Translations under genes and position numbers: made by a program
NCBI GenBank assembly: GCA_030609665.1
Contig: JAUWBW010000112.1
Span: forward strand, 1 to 6,220
Length of the DNA: 6,220 nt
DNA from: Methanosarcinaceae archaeon
GTDB lineage: Archaea > Halobacteriota > Methanosarcinia > Methanosarcinales > Methanosarcinaceae
Direction: 5' to 3'
Shown: positions 1-5,760 of the stretch, piece by piece
Position numbering within the stretch: position 1 is the first letter of the stretch
Layout: each line of letters begins with the position of its first letter
Notes under the pieces: model-generated
The model's input: the letters and a program-made list of their open reading frames with translations, nothing else
Database searches by the model: none
Told to the model about the DNA's origin: nothing

Positions 1-6
1 TAATAA

Positions 7-18
7 TTTAAATATAAT
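7..18 (+). promoter_or_regulatory. Putative TATA box of the hdrED operon
   Basis: An AT-rich block, TTTAAATATAAT, resembles an archaeal TATA box. Archaeal transcription usually starts about 25 bases downstream, which would put the start near positions 36-42 and leave a leader of about 78 bases before the hdrE ATG. The call rests on position and composition only. Other AT-rich stretches may lie outside the left edge of the window. Confidence 0.45.
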
Positions 19-118
19 AGATACTAAGAATATGCGAACCGAATGCGGCAGTACCTATTAGACTTTCGTAAGTGATAATTGAGGTTTTCAGTTTGCTGGT
101 AATAGGAGGAAAACAAGT

Positions 119-883
119 ATGGATTATTATTCTGGAATTTCATTTGGTGCAATGATGGTGATAGCGTTTATTGCTATTGCAGTATTTTTATACGGAATGT
201 TTTTGAACATAAAAAAATGGAGTCTTGGCTCGACAGGCTACGGGCTTGAACCCTCTGACGGCAGTATCGGTGTTTTTTTTAAAACACTTCTGGCTGTTAT
301 TAAAGAAGAAAGTCCTAAAAAAGGTCATAAGCAGTCGCTTTTAACTACCTTGGTGCTTGATATTCTCCTGCAGAGGCGGATCCTGCGGAGAAGCCCGCTT
401 CGCTGGTTCATGCACATCACGATCTTTGTCGGATGGATGGCGCTGTTCATATTTTCGCTTATTATGTTCTTGTTCGAAGTCATAGAACTAATTGGAATAG
501 AACTTCCTCTTGCACTCCACCCGGAGGTGCTCAGGGACACGATGGCAGTACCAAATGATGTATTTAGCTACATTCTTCTCGTTGGAATAATCATTGCAAT
601 TGTAAGAAGATTGTTTATGCCAGATGTCAGGGAAAACACGATCGCATACGATTCTGTTTTTCTTGCCGGACTCGCTATAATCACAGTTTCCGGATTTGTC
701 TCAGACTGGATTCGTATCGGTGTATTTGTTGATTATGGAATCCCGGAAGTCGCATCACCCCCTGCCGCATTTTTCCATGTGATCATCTCACTTTTGTTCT
801 GTATTGCATATATCCCCTACAGTAAATATATGCACATGATCGCAGCGCCGCTTGCACTTCTCGCAAATAAGGGAGGAGAATAA
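119..883 (+). CDS. hdrE: HdrE, cytochrome b subunit of membrane-bound heterodisulfide reductase
   Basis: This 254-residue integral membrane protein is the b-type cytochrome subunit of HdrDE. In the known system it oxidises reduced methanophenazine in the membrane and passes electrons to HdrD in the cytoplasm. The length is close to that of Methanosarcina HdrE (about 260). About five membrane segments are visible, near residues 10-30, 97-121, 147-164, 178-196 and 213-233. The fold resembles NarI-type cytochromes b. Candidate heme-ligand histidines sit in or beside helices: H99 (RWFMHITIF), H220 (AFFHVIISL) and H239 (SKYMHM, the motif that ends the last helix in this family). The ATG follows a strong Shine-Dalgarno site, AGGAGG at 104-109, with a 9-base spacer. 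The stop codon is one base before the hdrD ATG, so the two genes are surely co-transcribed. Identification rests on recognising the protein and on its partner gene. Confidence 0.93.
   Translation: MDYYSGISFGAMMVIAFIAIAVFLYGMFLNIKKWSLGSTGYGLEPSDGSIGVFFKTLLAVIKEESPKKGHKQSLLTTLVLDILLQRRILRRSPLRWFMHITIFVGWMALFIFSLIMFLFEVIELIGIELPLALHPEVLRDTMAVPNDVFSYILLVGIIIAIVRRLFMPDVRENTIAYDSVFLAGLAIITVSGFVSDWIRIGVFVDYGIPEVASPPAAFFHVIISLLFCIAYIPYSKYMHMIAAPLALLANKGGE
872..876 (+). promoter_or_regulatory. Shine-Dalgarno site that sets the hdrD start
   Basis: GGAGG lies 8 bases before the ATG at 885, inside the last codons of hdrE. It supports 885 over the upstream in-frame ATG at 852, which would add 11 residues and overlap hdrE by 32 bases. 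The resulting N-terminus (MARRTPSINTNNLTAVQ) also looks like that of known HdrD proteins. Confidence 0.8.
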
Positions 884-884
884 A

Positions 885-2183
885 ATGGCAAGAAGAACAC
901 CTTCCATTAATACAAATAACCTGACAGCAGTACAGATCATGGAAATTGATGCATGTACACGCTGTGGTGAATGTGTGGACTGGTGTCCCACATATGATGC
1001 AAAGGATAAACCCGCCGGACTTGCACCGCGTGACAAGATCAAAAGATGGAAAAGTTTCATGGACCGCTCATACGGACTCAGGGCAAAGCTCTTCGGTCCG
1101 AAAGAAGTTTCGGACAACGAGATACAGGAGTTCAGTGATGATCTGTACAATTGTACAACATGTGGTGTCTGCGGTACTGTCTGTGAAGCAGGTATCAACA
1201 CTGTCGAACTGTGGGAATCCATACGCGCAAACCTTGTAAAACGCGGCAACGGACCGTATGGCAAGCAAAACATGTTCCCGAAACTCATCAAGGAATATCG
1301 CAATCCATACATGAAAGACCAGAAGGACCGTCTGCTGTGGATACCTGATGATGTCGAGATCGCCGAAAAGGCAGATGTGCTTTATTTCGCAGGCTGCACT
1401 GCAGGATTCAACCAGCAGGTACTGGGAGTATGTACAGCCAGGGTCATGAACAAACTTAACGTACCTTTTATGCTGTTAGGTGAGGAAGAATGGTGCTGTT
1501 GCTCTGCACTTATCAGGACGGGACAGCCACATATAGACGATGTTCCCAAAGTGTCAGCTATCCATAACGTGGAGGCAATCGAAGCAGCTGGAGTCAAGAC
1601 AGTAATGTTCGCATGTGCCGGTTGTTACAGGGTTGCAACAATAGACTGGCCACGACTTATAGGTAGAAAGCCCAGATTTAAAATTGTGCATATTGCTGAT
1701 ATACTTGCCGATCACATCAAGCAGGGAAAGATCAAATGGGAAGGATCCCTGAATAATCAGATCATAACCTACCACGACCCATGCCATCTGGGAAGGCATT
1801 GTGGTGTATATGAGACACCCAGGATAGTGCTGGAAAACCTGCCCGGTGCAAAATTTGTGGAGATGGATCGGATCCGTGCTGAACAGCGGTGCTGCGGAGC
1901 AGGTGGAGGCGTAAAGGCTGGTATACCTGATCTGGCAGTAGGAATTTCATCAACACGGATCAATGATGCGCAAGCTGTTAACGCGGACATCATGTCATCA
2001 ACATGCCCGTTCTGCCGCCGCAACCTCGGTGACGGAAGAGATAATGTGTATGGCGTAACAGGCACGGACTTCGACCTGAGGGACAATCCGGAAAACGAAA
2101 TGCAGGTAGAAGACATGATCGTGCTTGTAGCTGAACTCATGGGTTTATCGACTAAGATAAAATCCCAGATGGAAGAAGAATAA
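885..2183 (+). CDS. hdrD: HdrD, iron-sulfur catalytic subunit of heterodisulfide reductase
   Basis: This 432-residue cytoplasmic protein reduces the CoM-S-S-CoB heterodisulfide to the two free thiols, using electrons from HdrE. Two classical [4Fe-4S] motifs are visible: C24-x2-C27-x2-C30-x3-C34 and C90-x2-C93-x2-C96-x3-C100. Two CCG domains follow. The first uses C171, the C204-C206 run, C244 and C247. The second uses C300, C336-C337, C374 and C377. In related HdrB proteins these domains hold the noncubane clusters at the active site. HdrD corresponds to a fusion of HdrC-like and HdrB-like parts. Two features are odd. The first CCG motif reads WCCCSAL where the family has WCCG. The C-terminus also has about 20 extra residues near 387-407 and a short acidic tail, making it longer than the Methanosarcina protein (about 409). 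The gene is followed by a clear terminator. Confidence 0.95.
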   Translation: MARRTPSINTNNLTAVQIMEIDACTRCGECVDWCPTYDAKDKPAGLAPRDKIKRWKSFMDRSYGLRAKLFGPKEVSDNEIQEFSDDLYNCTTCGVCGTVCEAGINTVELWESIRANLVKRGNGPYGKQNMFPKLIKEYRNPYMKDQKDRLLWIPDDVEIAEKADVLYFAGCTAGFNQQVLGVCTARVMNKLNVPFMLLGEEEWCCCSALIRTGQPHIDDVPKVSAIHNVEAIEAAGVKTVMFACAGCYRVATIDWPRLIGRKPRFKIVHIADILADHIKQGKIKWEGSLNNQIITYHDPCHLGRHCGVYETPRIVLENLPGAKFVEMDRIRAEQRCCGAGGGVKAGIPDLAVGISSTRINDAQAVNADIMSSTCPFCRRNLGDGRDNVYGVTGTDFDLRDNPENEMQVEDMIVLVAELMGLSTKIKSQMEEE

Positions 2184-2192
2184 GTATTTTAT

Positions 2193-2243
2193 GTTTGGCG
2201 CGGTATAACGCCAAACCTTCTTTTATTTTTGTTTATTTTTAGT
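2193..2243 (+). terminator. Hairpin plus T-rich terminator after hdrED
   Basis: A perfect 8-bp stem, GTTTGGCG (2193-2200) with CGCCAAAC (2209-2216), has an 8-base loop and starts 9 bases after the hdrD stop. It is followed by a long T-rich tract (2217-2243). Archaeal RNA polymerase terminates on T tracts alone. The hairpin may also protect the 3' end of the mRNA. This separates the hdrED unit from the DUF116 genes. Confidence 0.75.
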
Positions 2244-2263
2244 TTGTAATCCTACGGACAATC

Positions 2264-2271
2264 TTAAATAC
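2264..2271 (+). promoter_or_regulatory. Putative TATA box of the DUF116 gene pair
   Basis: TTAAATAC is centred about 25 bases before the ATG at 2292. No Shine-Dalgarno sequence lies in front of that ATG (GTTTTTTAGTC). The spacing suggests transcription starts at or within a few bases of the start codon, giving a leaderless mRNA. This is inferred from spacing only. Confidence 0.45.
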
Positions 2272-2291
2272 AGAATTACTGTTTTTTAGTC

Positions 2292-2930
2292 ATGCTATTT
2301 TCCTATGAACTTCTTGGCAGATTATTCGTATATTTAGCGGTAGCTGTTTTTTTGATAACTGCGATGGTATTACTGCTTGGTGCCTACAGTTTCAGGAAAC
2401 ACAAGATCATATTTCCAAATTTCATCCTGTTTATGCTATATCTCTTCTACTCGCCTGCAAAATGGATATGCAGGGTATTTTTCATAAAAGAAGATATTGT
2501 GGATGAGATATTGATCGAGATCAGAAATGCTGTGATGCTTGATAAGTTCAAAAAGACAAAAGAGAGGCGCGCCGTTATCTTGCCGCAGTGTATGAGGAGT
2601 CCAAAATGCAGGGCTCGGTGTGATCCCATACTGGGTTATGAATGCACCAAATGTGGAATGTGTGACATTGCACGTATCGTCGAAGCTGCGGATAAGTATA
2701 ATTTCAAAGTGTTTGTTGTGCCAGGTGACAGTTTTGTCCGCAAGATCCTAAAATCCTATAATCCGGGCGCGTGTCTTGGAGTGGCATGCTATGTGGAATT
2801 GACCGAGTCAATGCAGGCAGTTTCAAAGTACATGCCGGTTCAGGGTGTTTGTTTGATCAAAGATGGATGTTACGATACAAAAGTAGATGTGGATGAAGTG
2901 ATAAGCAAAATGGAGATGTGCGATGTATAG
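2292..2930 (+). CDS. Membrane-anchored cysteine-rich DUF116 protein (first of pair)
   Basis: This 212-residue protein matches the DUF116 pattern as I know it. It has no established function. Two hydrophobic segments near residues 12-34 and 38-58 would anchor it, and the soluble rest follows. The soluble part carries ten cysteines: C100, C106, C110, C118, C121, C124, C161, C166, C187 and C193. The core is C118-x2-C121-x2-C124 after a PQCMR motif, then GVAC and a late GCY. Such spacing suggests an Fe-S cluster or another metal site, but this is inference. The ATG at 2292 has no Shine-Dalgarno site and a TATA box about 25 bases upstream, so it may be leaderless. The gene overlaps the next one, its paralog, by 8 bases, so the two are one operon. 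Its location just after hdrED is notable but does not prove a link with methanogenesis. Confidence 0.82.
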   Translation: MLFSYELLGRLFVYLAVAVFLITAMVLLLGAYSFRKHKIIFPNFILFMLYLFYSPAKWICRVFFIKEDIVDEILIEIRNAVMLDKFKKTKERRAVILPQCMRSPKCRARCDPILGYECTKCGMCDIARIVEAADKYNFKVFVVPGDSFVRKILKSYNPGACLGVACYVELTESMQAVSKYMPVQGVCLIKDGCYDTKVDVDEVISKMEMCDV

Positions 2931-3543
2931 TCTAATAGGAATTGCATTGGTTGTCATTGTTGTTGTGTCCATTTTTCTTGTAATTTTAGCTTTGTTCATG
3001 AGCCGTGCCAGCCTTACCAGGAATGTAAGGCTTGCCGGTTTTTTTGCAAATATACTTGATTTTTTCTATCTGCCAATCAAATCTATTTTCTATAAGTATT
3101 CCGAAACCGAAAAATTGGAACGCTGGATGGTGTCTCTTAAAAATATGGCGCACAGGTCAGGTTTTGAAAAGACGAAACATCGTTTGCTGCTTGCACCGCA
3201 TTGCATGCGTGCACTTGATTGTCCGGCTGCATCCACAAAGTTTGGGATTGAATGCATCTCATGTGGCAAGTGCATATTCTCGAAGATAAAAGAAGATGCA
3301 GAGCGGTTTAATTATACTCTCTATATTGTCGCAGGTTCATCGTATATCCGTCATATCGTAAAAAAAGAATCGGCTGATGGCGCACTTCTGTTGGCATGCA
3401 ACTATGAACTCAACAAGGTTATGCGTTCTTTGAAGCGTAAGAATATTGTGACGTATGGAGTCCCTCTTTTGAATGACGGTTGCTACGCTACTGAGATCGA
3501 TTACGATAACATGATTAAAGTGGTGGAAGAATTTAGCGAGTGA
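2923..3543 (+). CDS. Membrane-anchored DUF116 protein (second of pair)
   Basis: This 206-residue protein is a diverged paralog of the preceding one. It has the same plan: hydrophobic segments near residues 5-27 and 37-56, then a cysteine-containing soluble domain. Seven cysteines line up with those of its neighbour: C94, C100, C111, C114, C117, C159 and C187. The counterparts of C110, C161 and C187 in the first protein are missing here. The shared motifs are xHCMR/PQCMR, C-x2-C-G-x-C, an AC pair and DGCY. Translation starts at ATG 2923 inside the end of the upstream gene, after a GGAG site (2912-2915) with a 7-base spacer, so translational coupling is likely. The last codons (GCG AG...) also encode, on the other strand, the 3' end of RNase P RNA. 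Function is unknown, and a heteromeric complex with its neighbour is a reasonable guess. Confidence 0.82.
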   Translation: MYSLIGIALVVIVVVSIFLVILALFMSRASLTRNVRLAGFFANILDFFYLPIKSIFYKYSETEKLERWMVSLKNMAHRSGFEKTKHRLLLAPHCMRALDCPAASTKFGIECISCGKCIFSKIKEDAERFNYTLYIVAGSSYIRHIVKKESADGALLLACNYELNKVMRSLKRKNIVTYGVPLLNDGCYATEIDYDNMIKVVEEFSE

Positions 3544-3934
3544 GGGGAGTAAGCTCCCTTCTGTTCGTGCAAAATTATCCAGATTTGTTATGAATACGGC
3601 TCAAAAGAGCACTTGCATTGACGGCATTCGGCTAAGCGTACCAATTTTCAGACGCGGTCTAAACGCCCGTTCTCGCCTTACTTGACTTGCACCCACGAAG
3701 TTTCGCCGTTCCATCCACTAACCATGCGACCTCAGCCTTGCGGCATCATAGCATTAACATGGAGTGGTATCGTTTCTGTGCCAGCATGTGGCCTTGACCT
3801 AAGTCAAGGGTACATGAGTTGTAAACAACTGCCCGAGCTCTCGCCCGACGCCCTTTACAGGCGCTCGTGTGTTTAGATGGTGGGGAGACTTTCCTCAGAT
3901 CCTAAAGACCCGGCGGCCATCCTTCCTCTCTCGC
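3536..3934 (-). ncRNA. rnpB: RNase P RNA (archaeal type A)
   Basis: This is the catalytic RNA that trims the 5' leader of pre-tRNAs. Read on the minus strand, the universal CR-I sequence GAGGAAAGUC lies at 3896-3887 and CR-V (ACAGAAGGGAGCUUAC) at 3564-3549. They form helix P4: AAG (3891-3889) pairs with CUU (3553-3551) and CUCCC (3887-3883) with GGGAG (3558-3554), leaving the universally conserved bulged U at 3888. Helix P1 closes the molecule: GCGAG-A-GAGG (3934-3925) pairs with CCUC-A-CUCGC (3545-3536) with one A-A mismatch, which sets both ends. Other recognisable parts are the GGCGAAA and GCAAGUCAAGUAAGG segment (3707-3701 and 3690-3676, CR-III) and the archaeal CACAGAAACGAUACCAC segment (about 3780-3764). 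The length of 399 bases fits archaeal forms. The 3' end overlaps the convergent DUF116 gene by 8 bases. No T-rich terminator is seen downstream on the minus strand. Confidence 0.93.
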
Positions 3935-3957
3935 AAATCATTTGTATAGCAGGGTTT

Positions 3958-3968
3958 GAATATAAATG
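3958..3968 (-). promoter_or_regulatory. Putative TATA box of rnpB
   Basis: On the minus strand this reads CATTTATATTC, centred about 29 bases upstream of the 5' end of RNase P RNA (3934) as set by helix P1. This is the standard archaeal TATA-to-start distance, and it supports both the promoter and the placement of the RNA's 5' end. The block is nearly as AT-rich on the plus strand (GAATATAAATG), so it could also serve the divergent ccmF genes with a leader of about 70 bases. Confidence 0.6.
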
Positions 3969-4025
3969 TGTTGCATGCCTCTTCCAAATCGATCTAGTGG
4001 TCACCATGTCGATCATTTCAATCGA

Positions 4026-4033
4026 TACATATT
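4026..4033 (+). promoter_or_regulatory. Putative TATA box for the split ccmF genes
   Basis: ACATATTT is centred about 31 bases before the ATG at 4061. No Shine-Dalgarno site precedes that ATG (TCTACCCTGC). The arrangement is compatible with a leaderless or nearly leaderless transcript. An alternative TATA-like block lies at 3958-3968. The evidence is weak and rests on position. Confidence 0.35.
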
Positions 4034-4060
4034 TCAACATCCCGCATCAATCTACCCTGC

Positions 4061-5080
4061 ATGGGATATCAGGAATACCTTGTTGCACGTGAACTCGTTT
4101 CAACGTTCGGGCAACCAATACTTGCATATGCAACACTGATATCGGCCATCCTGCTTTTGTTGTCACTCTATTATTTGGTAAAACGTGAAGAACGCATAAT
4201 AGAATATTCCATCAAATTGCTTCAGGTGAACACGATCCTGATAGCTCTTGGATTCATAGTTCTAATGTGGTTCCATTTCAAAATATACAGCACGATAGAA
4301 GTGATATATCCTGAATATGTGACCGCGTACATGTACCAGACAAGCGGGATACAGTTGACCTCATCCAGATTTGCAATACCACTGTGGATCGAAACTGAGA
4401 AACTGTACTTCTGGGCGTTATGCTTGTCTCTGTTTGCATGGCAAATATCCAGAAAGTACCGCGAAAGTGCAAAAGGGATCATCGTTTCCTTAAATATCAT
4501 CCTTTCGCTTCTGATCGTTATTACATATCTGTATTCAAATCCGTTCACAGAACCGTTGCCAATAGTACATTCGGAGATAACGAATTGGTCGCAGGCGATT
4601 GCGGCGCAGAACCCACAGATCGTGGGGCAGATCGCGATGCAACTTTTTGGTCGTATTACGTATTATTACAACTCAATGTACATGTGGACTCACCCGCCAA
4701 TGCTTTTCATTGCATATGCCTCACTTGCAGTGACCTTCGCAGCATGTGTGTTCATGCTGTTCAAAAAGGATGAGGTATTTGACAAGATCGCATACTCTCA
4801 TGCAAAGATCGGTTATCTTTTACTAACAGTCGGTATGCTCATCGGCTATCCATGGGCTGTTTTGGCATGGGATGGCGAATGGTGGTGGGATTCAAAGATC
4901 AACGGTTCGATCATGATGTGGGTGTTGTACAGCGCATATTTGCACACGCGAATACACCTGCATAGGAAAAGTATGTGGGAAGTTACTGCAATTCTTGGAA
5001 TTGTGTGTTTCATCTCGCTGGTATTTACTTACCTTTTGACTTATGTAGTTCCGGGTATTCATTCGATGGCACAGGTATAG
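4061..5080 (+). CDS. ccmF: CcmF-like cytochrome c heme lyase, N-terminal part
   Basis: This 339-residue multi-spanning membrane protein belongs to the CcmF/CcsA heme-handling family, which attaches heme to CxxCH sites of c-type cytochromes on the outer membrane face. Family landmarks appear in order: W109-x-E-T-E-KLYFWA, SNPF at 159-162, HPPMLF with H211, and the WWD region (W265 to about H299, with W274-W275-W276-D277, then a W287 to Y293 stretch ending LHTR). The protein stops with VVPGIHSMAQV, where bacterial CcmF reads like VLTSVHAFA. H211 and H334 match the two outer-face heme-ligand histidines (P-His), and H295 a membrane histidine (TM-His1). About eight membrane segments are visible. 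Bacterial CcmF is one chain of about 650 residues. Here the chain ends just after P-His2 and the rest is in the next gene. ATG 4061 is the first start codon after an in-frame stop at 3995. CcsA is an alternative, but HPPML and the downstream gene favour CcmF. Confidence 0.85.
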   Translation: MGYQEYLVARELVSTFGQPILAYATLISAILLLLSLYYLVKREERIIEYSIKLLQVNTILIALGFIVLMWFHFKIYSTIEVIYPEYVTAYMYQTSGIQLTSSRFAIPLWIETEKLYFWALCLSLFAWQISRKYRESAKGIIVSLNIILSLLIVITYLYSNPFTEPLPIVHSEITNWSQAIAAQNPQIVGQIAMQLFGRITYYYNSMYMWTHPPMLFIAYASLAVTFAACVFMLFKKDEVFDKIAYSHAKIGYLLLTVGMLIGYPWAVLAWDGEWWWDSKINGSIMMWVLYSAYLHTRIHLHRKSMWEVTAILGIVCFISLVFTYLLTYVVPGIHSMAQV

Positions 5081-5092
5081 ATGTAGTGAAAA

Positions 5093-5097
5093 GAGGG
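5093..5097 (+). promoter_or_regulatory. Shine-Dalgarno site that sets the start of the second ccmF gene
   Basis: GAGGG lies 6 bases before ATG 5104 and 12 bases after the stop codon of the upstream gene. It supports 5104 over the in-frame ATG at 4975, which would overlap the upstream coding region by over 100 bases and has no such site. The 23-base gap between the genes indicates one transcript. Confidence 0.75.
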
Positions 5098-5103
5098 ATA
5101 TCA

Positions 5104-5760
5104 ATGAGCAGCACAAGTTCCAGTTCAAAATCCAATTCAAATTTAAATTTGAACTTGAAAAATTATGATTATTATCTCATACTTGCAACATCGTTTGCAC
5201 TATTGCTGATCGGGATCGTTTGTGTTTATGGGGTGTGGTACAGTTATGATCTTTACACCACAAACTCAAACTGGCAGAGTACGATTCAGTTTTCTGAATA
5301 CATAACCATGATGAACATGTATGTGTATCCATTCGTGCTTGTTCTGTTGCTTTCGCTTGGTCTTTGCATTCCAAAACGGATCGTGCCTCGAACAGCACTC
5401 ATTAAAGCCACTGCTGTCATACTGTTACTTACATTGGTTGCATCAGTTGTCGGCGGGATTGGACTTGGAATAACATTTATATTGCTAATGTCAATTGCAG
5501 TACAGGCTGTTGTTCTTGTGCTGACGGTTATAAAAAGCGGAGCCCTCACATTTGAACGGGAAGGTCACCTCATCCAGATCGGTTCATCGCTGCTACATCT
5601 TGGCACAGTATTGTTCATATTTGACTTTGCAAGCATGAGGGACAGCGTATATCACATACCTGTTTTTTGGGTAGTTACAGTTCTCATGGGCATTGGAACT
5701 TTGATGTCATTTTATCCATCTGAGATATCAAGATTGGGTCGAAAGATTGCATTGCGTTGA
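5104..5760 (+). CDS. CcmF-like heme lyase, C-terminal part as a separate protein
   Basis: This 218-residue membrane protein has hydrophobic segments near residues 22-47, 72-90, 102-120, 122-143, 157-176 and 184-203. It looks like the C-terminal half of CcmF. It has a first helix followed by an outer loop, a helix entered by MNMYVYPFVLVLLLSLGL (compare the FN-x-PL-x-LLL region of CcmF), and then EGHLIQIGSSLLHLGTVLF. The last corresponds to the CcmF motif RYGGYLAHLGVALL. H165 would be the second membrane heme b ligand (TM-His2), partner of H295 in the upstream protein. The chain begins where the upstream protein stops. It ends soon after the last helix, so the bacterial C-terminal tail is shorter or absent. 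The first 20 residues are low-complexity (Ser, Asn, Leu, Lys) and unlike CcmF. The identification is from motifs and gene order and is less certain than for the upstream half. Confidence 0.7.
   Translation: MSSTSSSSKSNSNLNLNLKNYDYYLILATSFALLLIGIVCVYGVWYSYDLYTTNSNWQSTIQFSEYITMMNMYVYPFVLVLLLSLGLCIPKRIVPRTALIKATAVILLLTLVASVVGGIGLGITFILLMSIAVQAVVLVLTVIKSGALTFEREGHLIQIGSSLLHLGTVLFIFDFASMRDSVYHIPVFWVVTVLMGIGTLMSFYPSEISRLGRKIALR
5136..5153. repeat. Perfect 18-bp palindrome inside the start of the second ccmF gene
   Basis: TTCAAATTTAAATTTGAA equals its own reverse complement. It lies within the codons for the low-complexity Asn-Leu stretch (about residues 11-17), 32 bases after the start codon. A further complementary pair, CAAGTTC (5114-5120) and GAACTTG (5151-5157), is nearby. 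It may be a by-product of AAT/TTG/AAA-rich repetitive codons, or it may form a hairpin early in the message. Confidence 0.5.

Noticed and set aside
270..287. GTGTTTT-TTTT-AAAACAC hairpin with an 8-T run inside hdrE, considered as an internal terminator or slippage site
   Set aside because: The reading frame continues normally through it, and the protein is full-length and recognisable on both sides. It is most likely a chance result of Val-Phe-Phe-Lys-Thr codons.
852..884. An earlier in-frame ATG for hdrD
   Set aside because: It would overlap hdrE by 32 bases and lacks a Shine-Dalgarno site. ATG 885 has GGAGG at the right distance and gives the family's N-terminus.
788..1312. A 174-codon open frame on the minus strand opposite hdrE and hdrD
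   Set aside because: It is antisense to well-identified genes, has no ribosome-binding site or recognisable motif, and its composition is that expected from the reverse of coding sequence.
3573..3590. AACAAATCTGGATAA (minus strand) considered as the CR-V element of RNase P RNA
   Set aside because: It does not pair with CR-I. The ACAGAAGGGAGCUUAC segment nearer the 3' end gives a perfect P4 with the conserved bulged U, and a matching P1 follows.
3682..4092. Two open frames (3682-3876 and 3877-4092, plus strand) in the gap between the DUF116 and ccmF genes
   Set aside because: The first lies wholly within, and the second begins within, RNase P RNA, whose P1, P4, CR-I and CR-V are all identifiable. 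The translations look like no protein, and there is no ribosome-binding site.
4975..5103. An earlier in-frame ATG for the second ccmF gene
   Set aside because: It lies deep inside the first ccmF gene, in another frame, with a Cys/Gly/Ser-rich translation unlike the family. ATG 5104 has a good ribosome-binding site.
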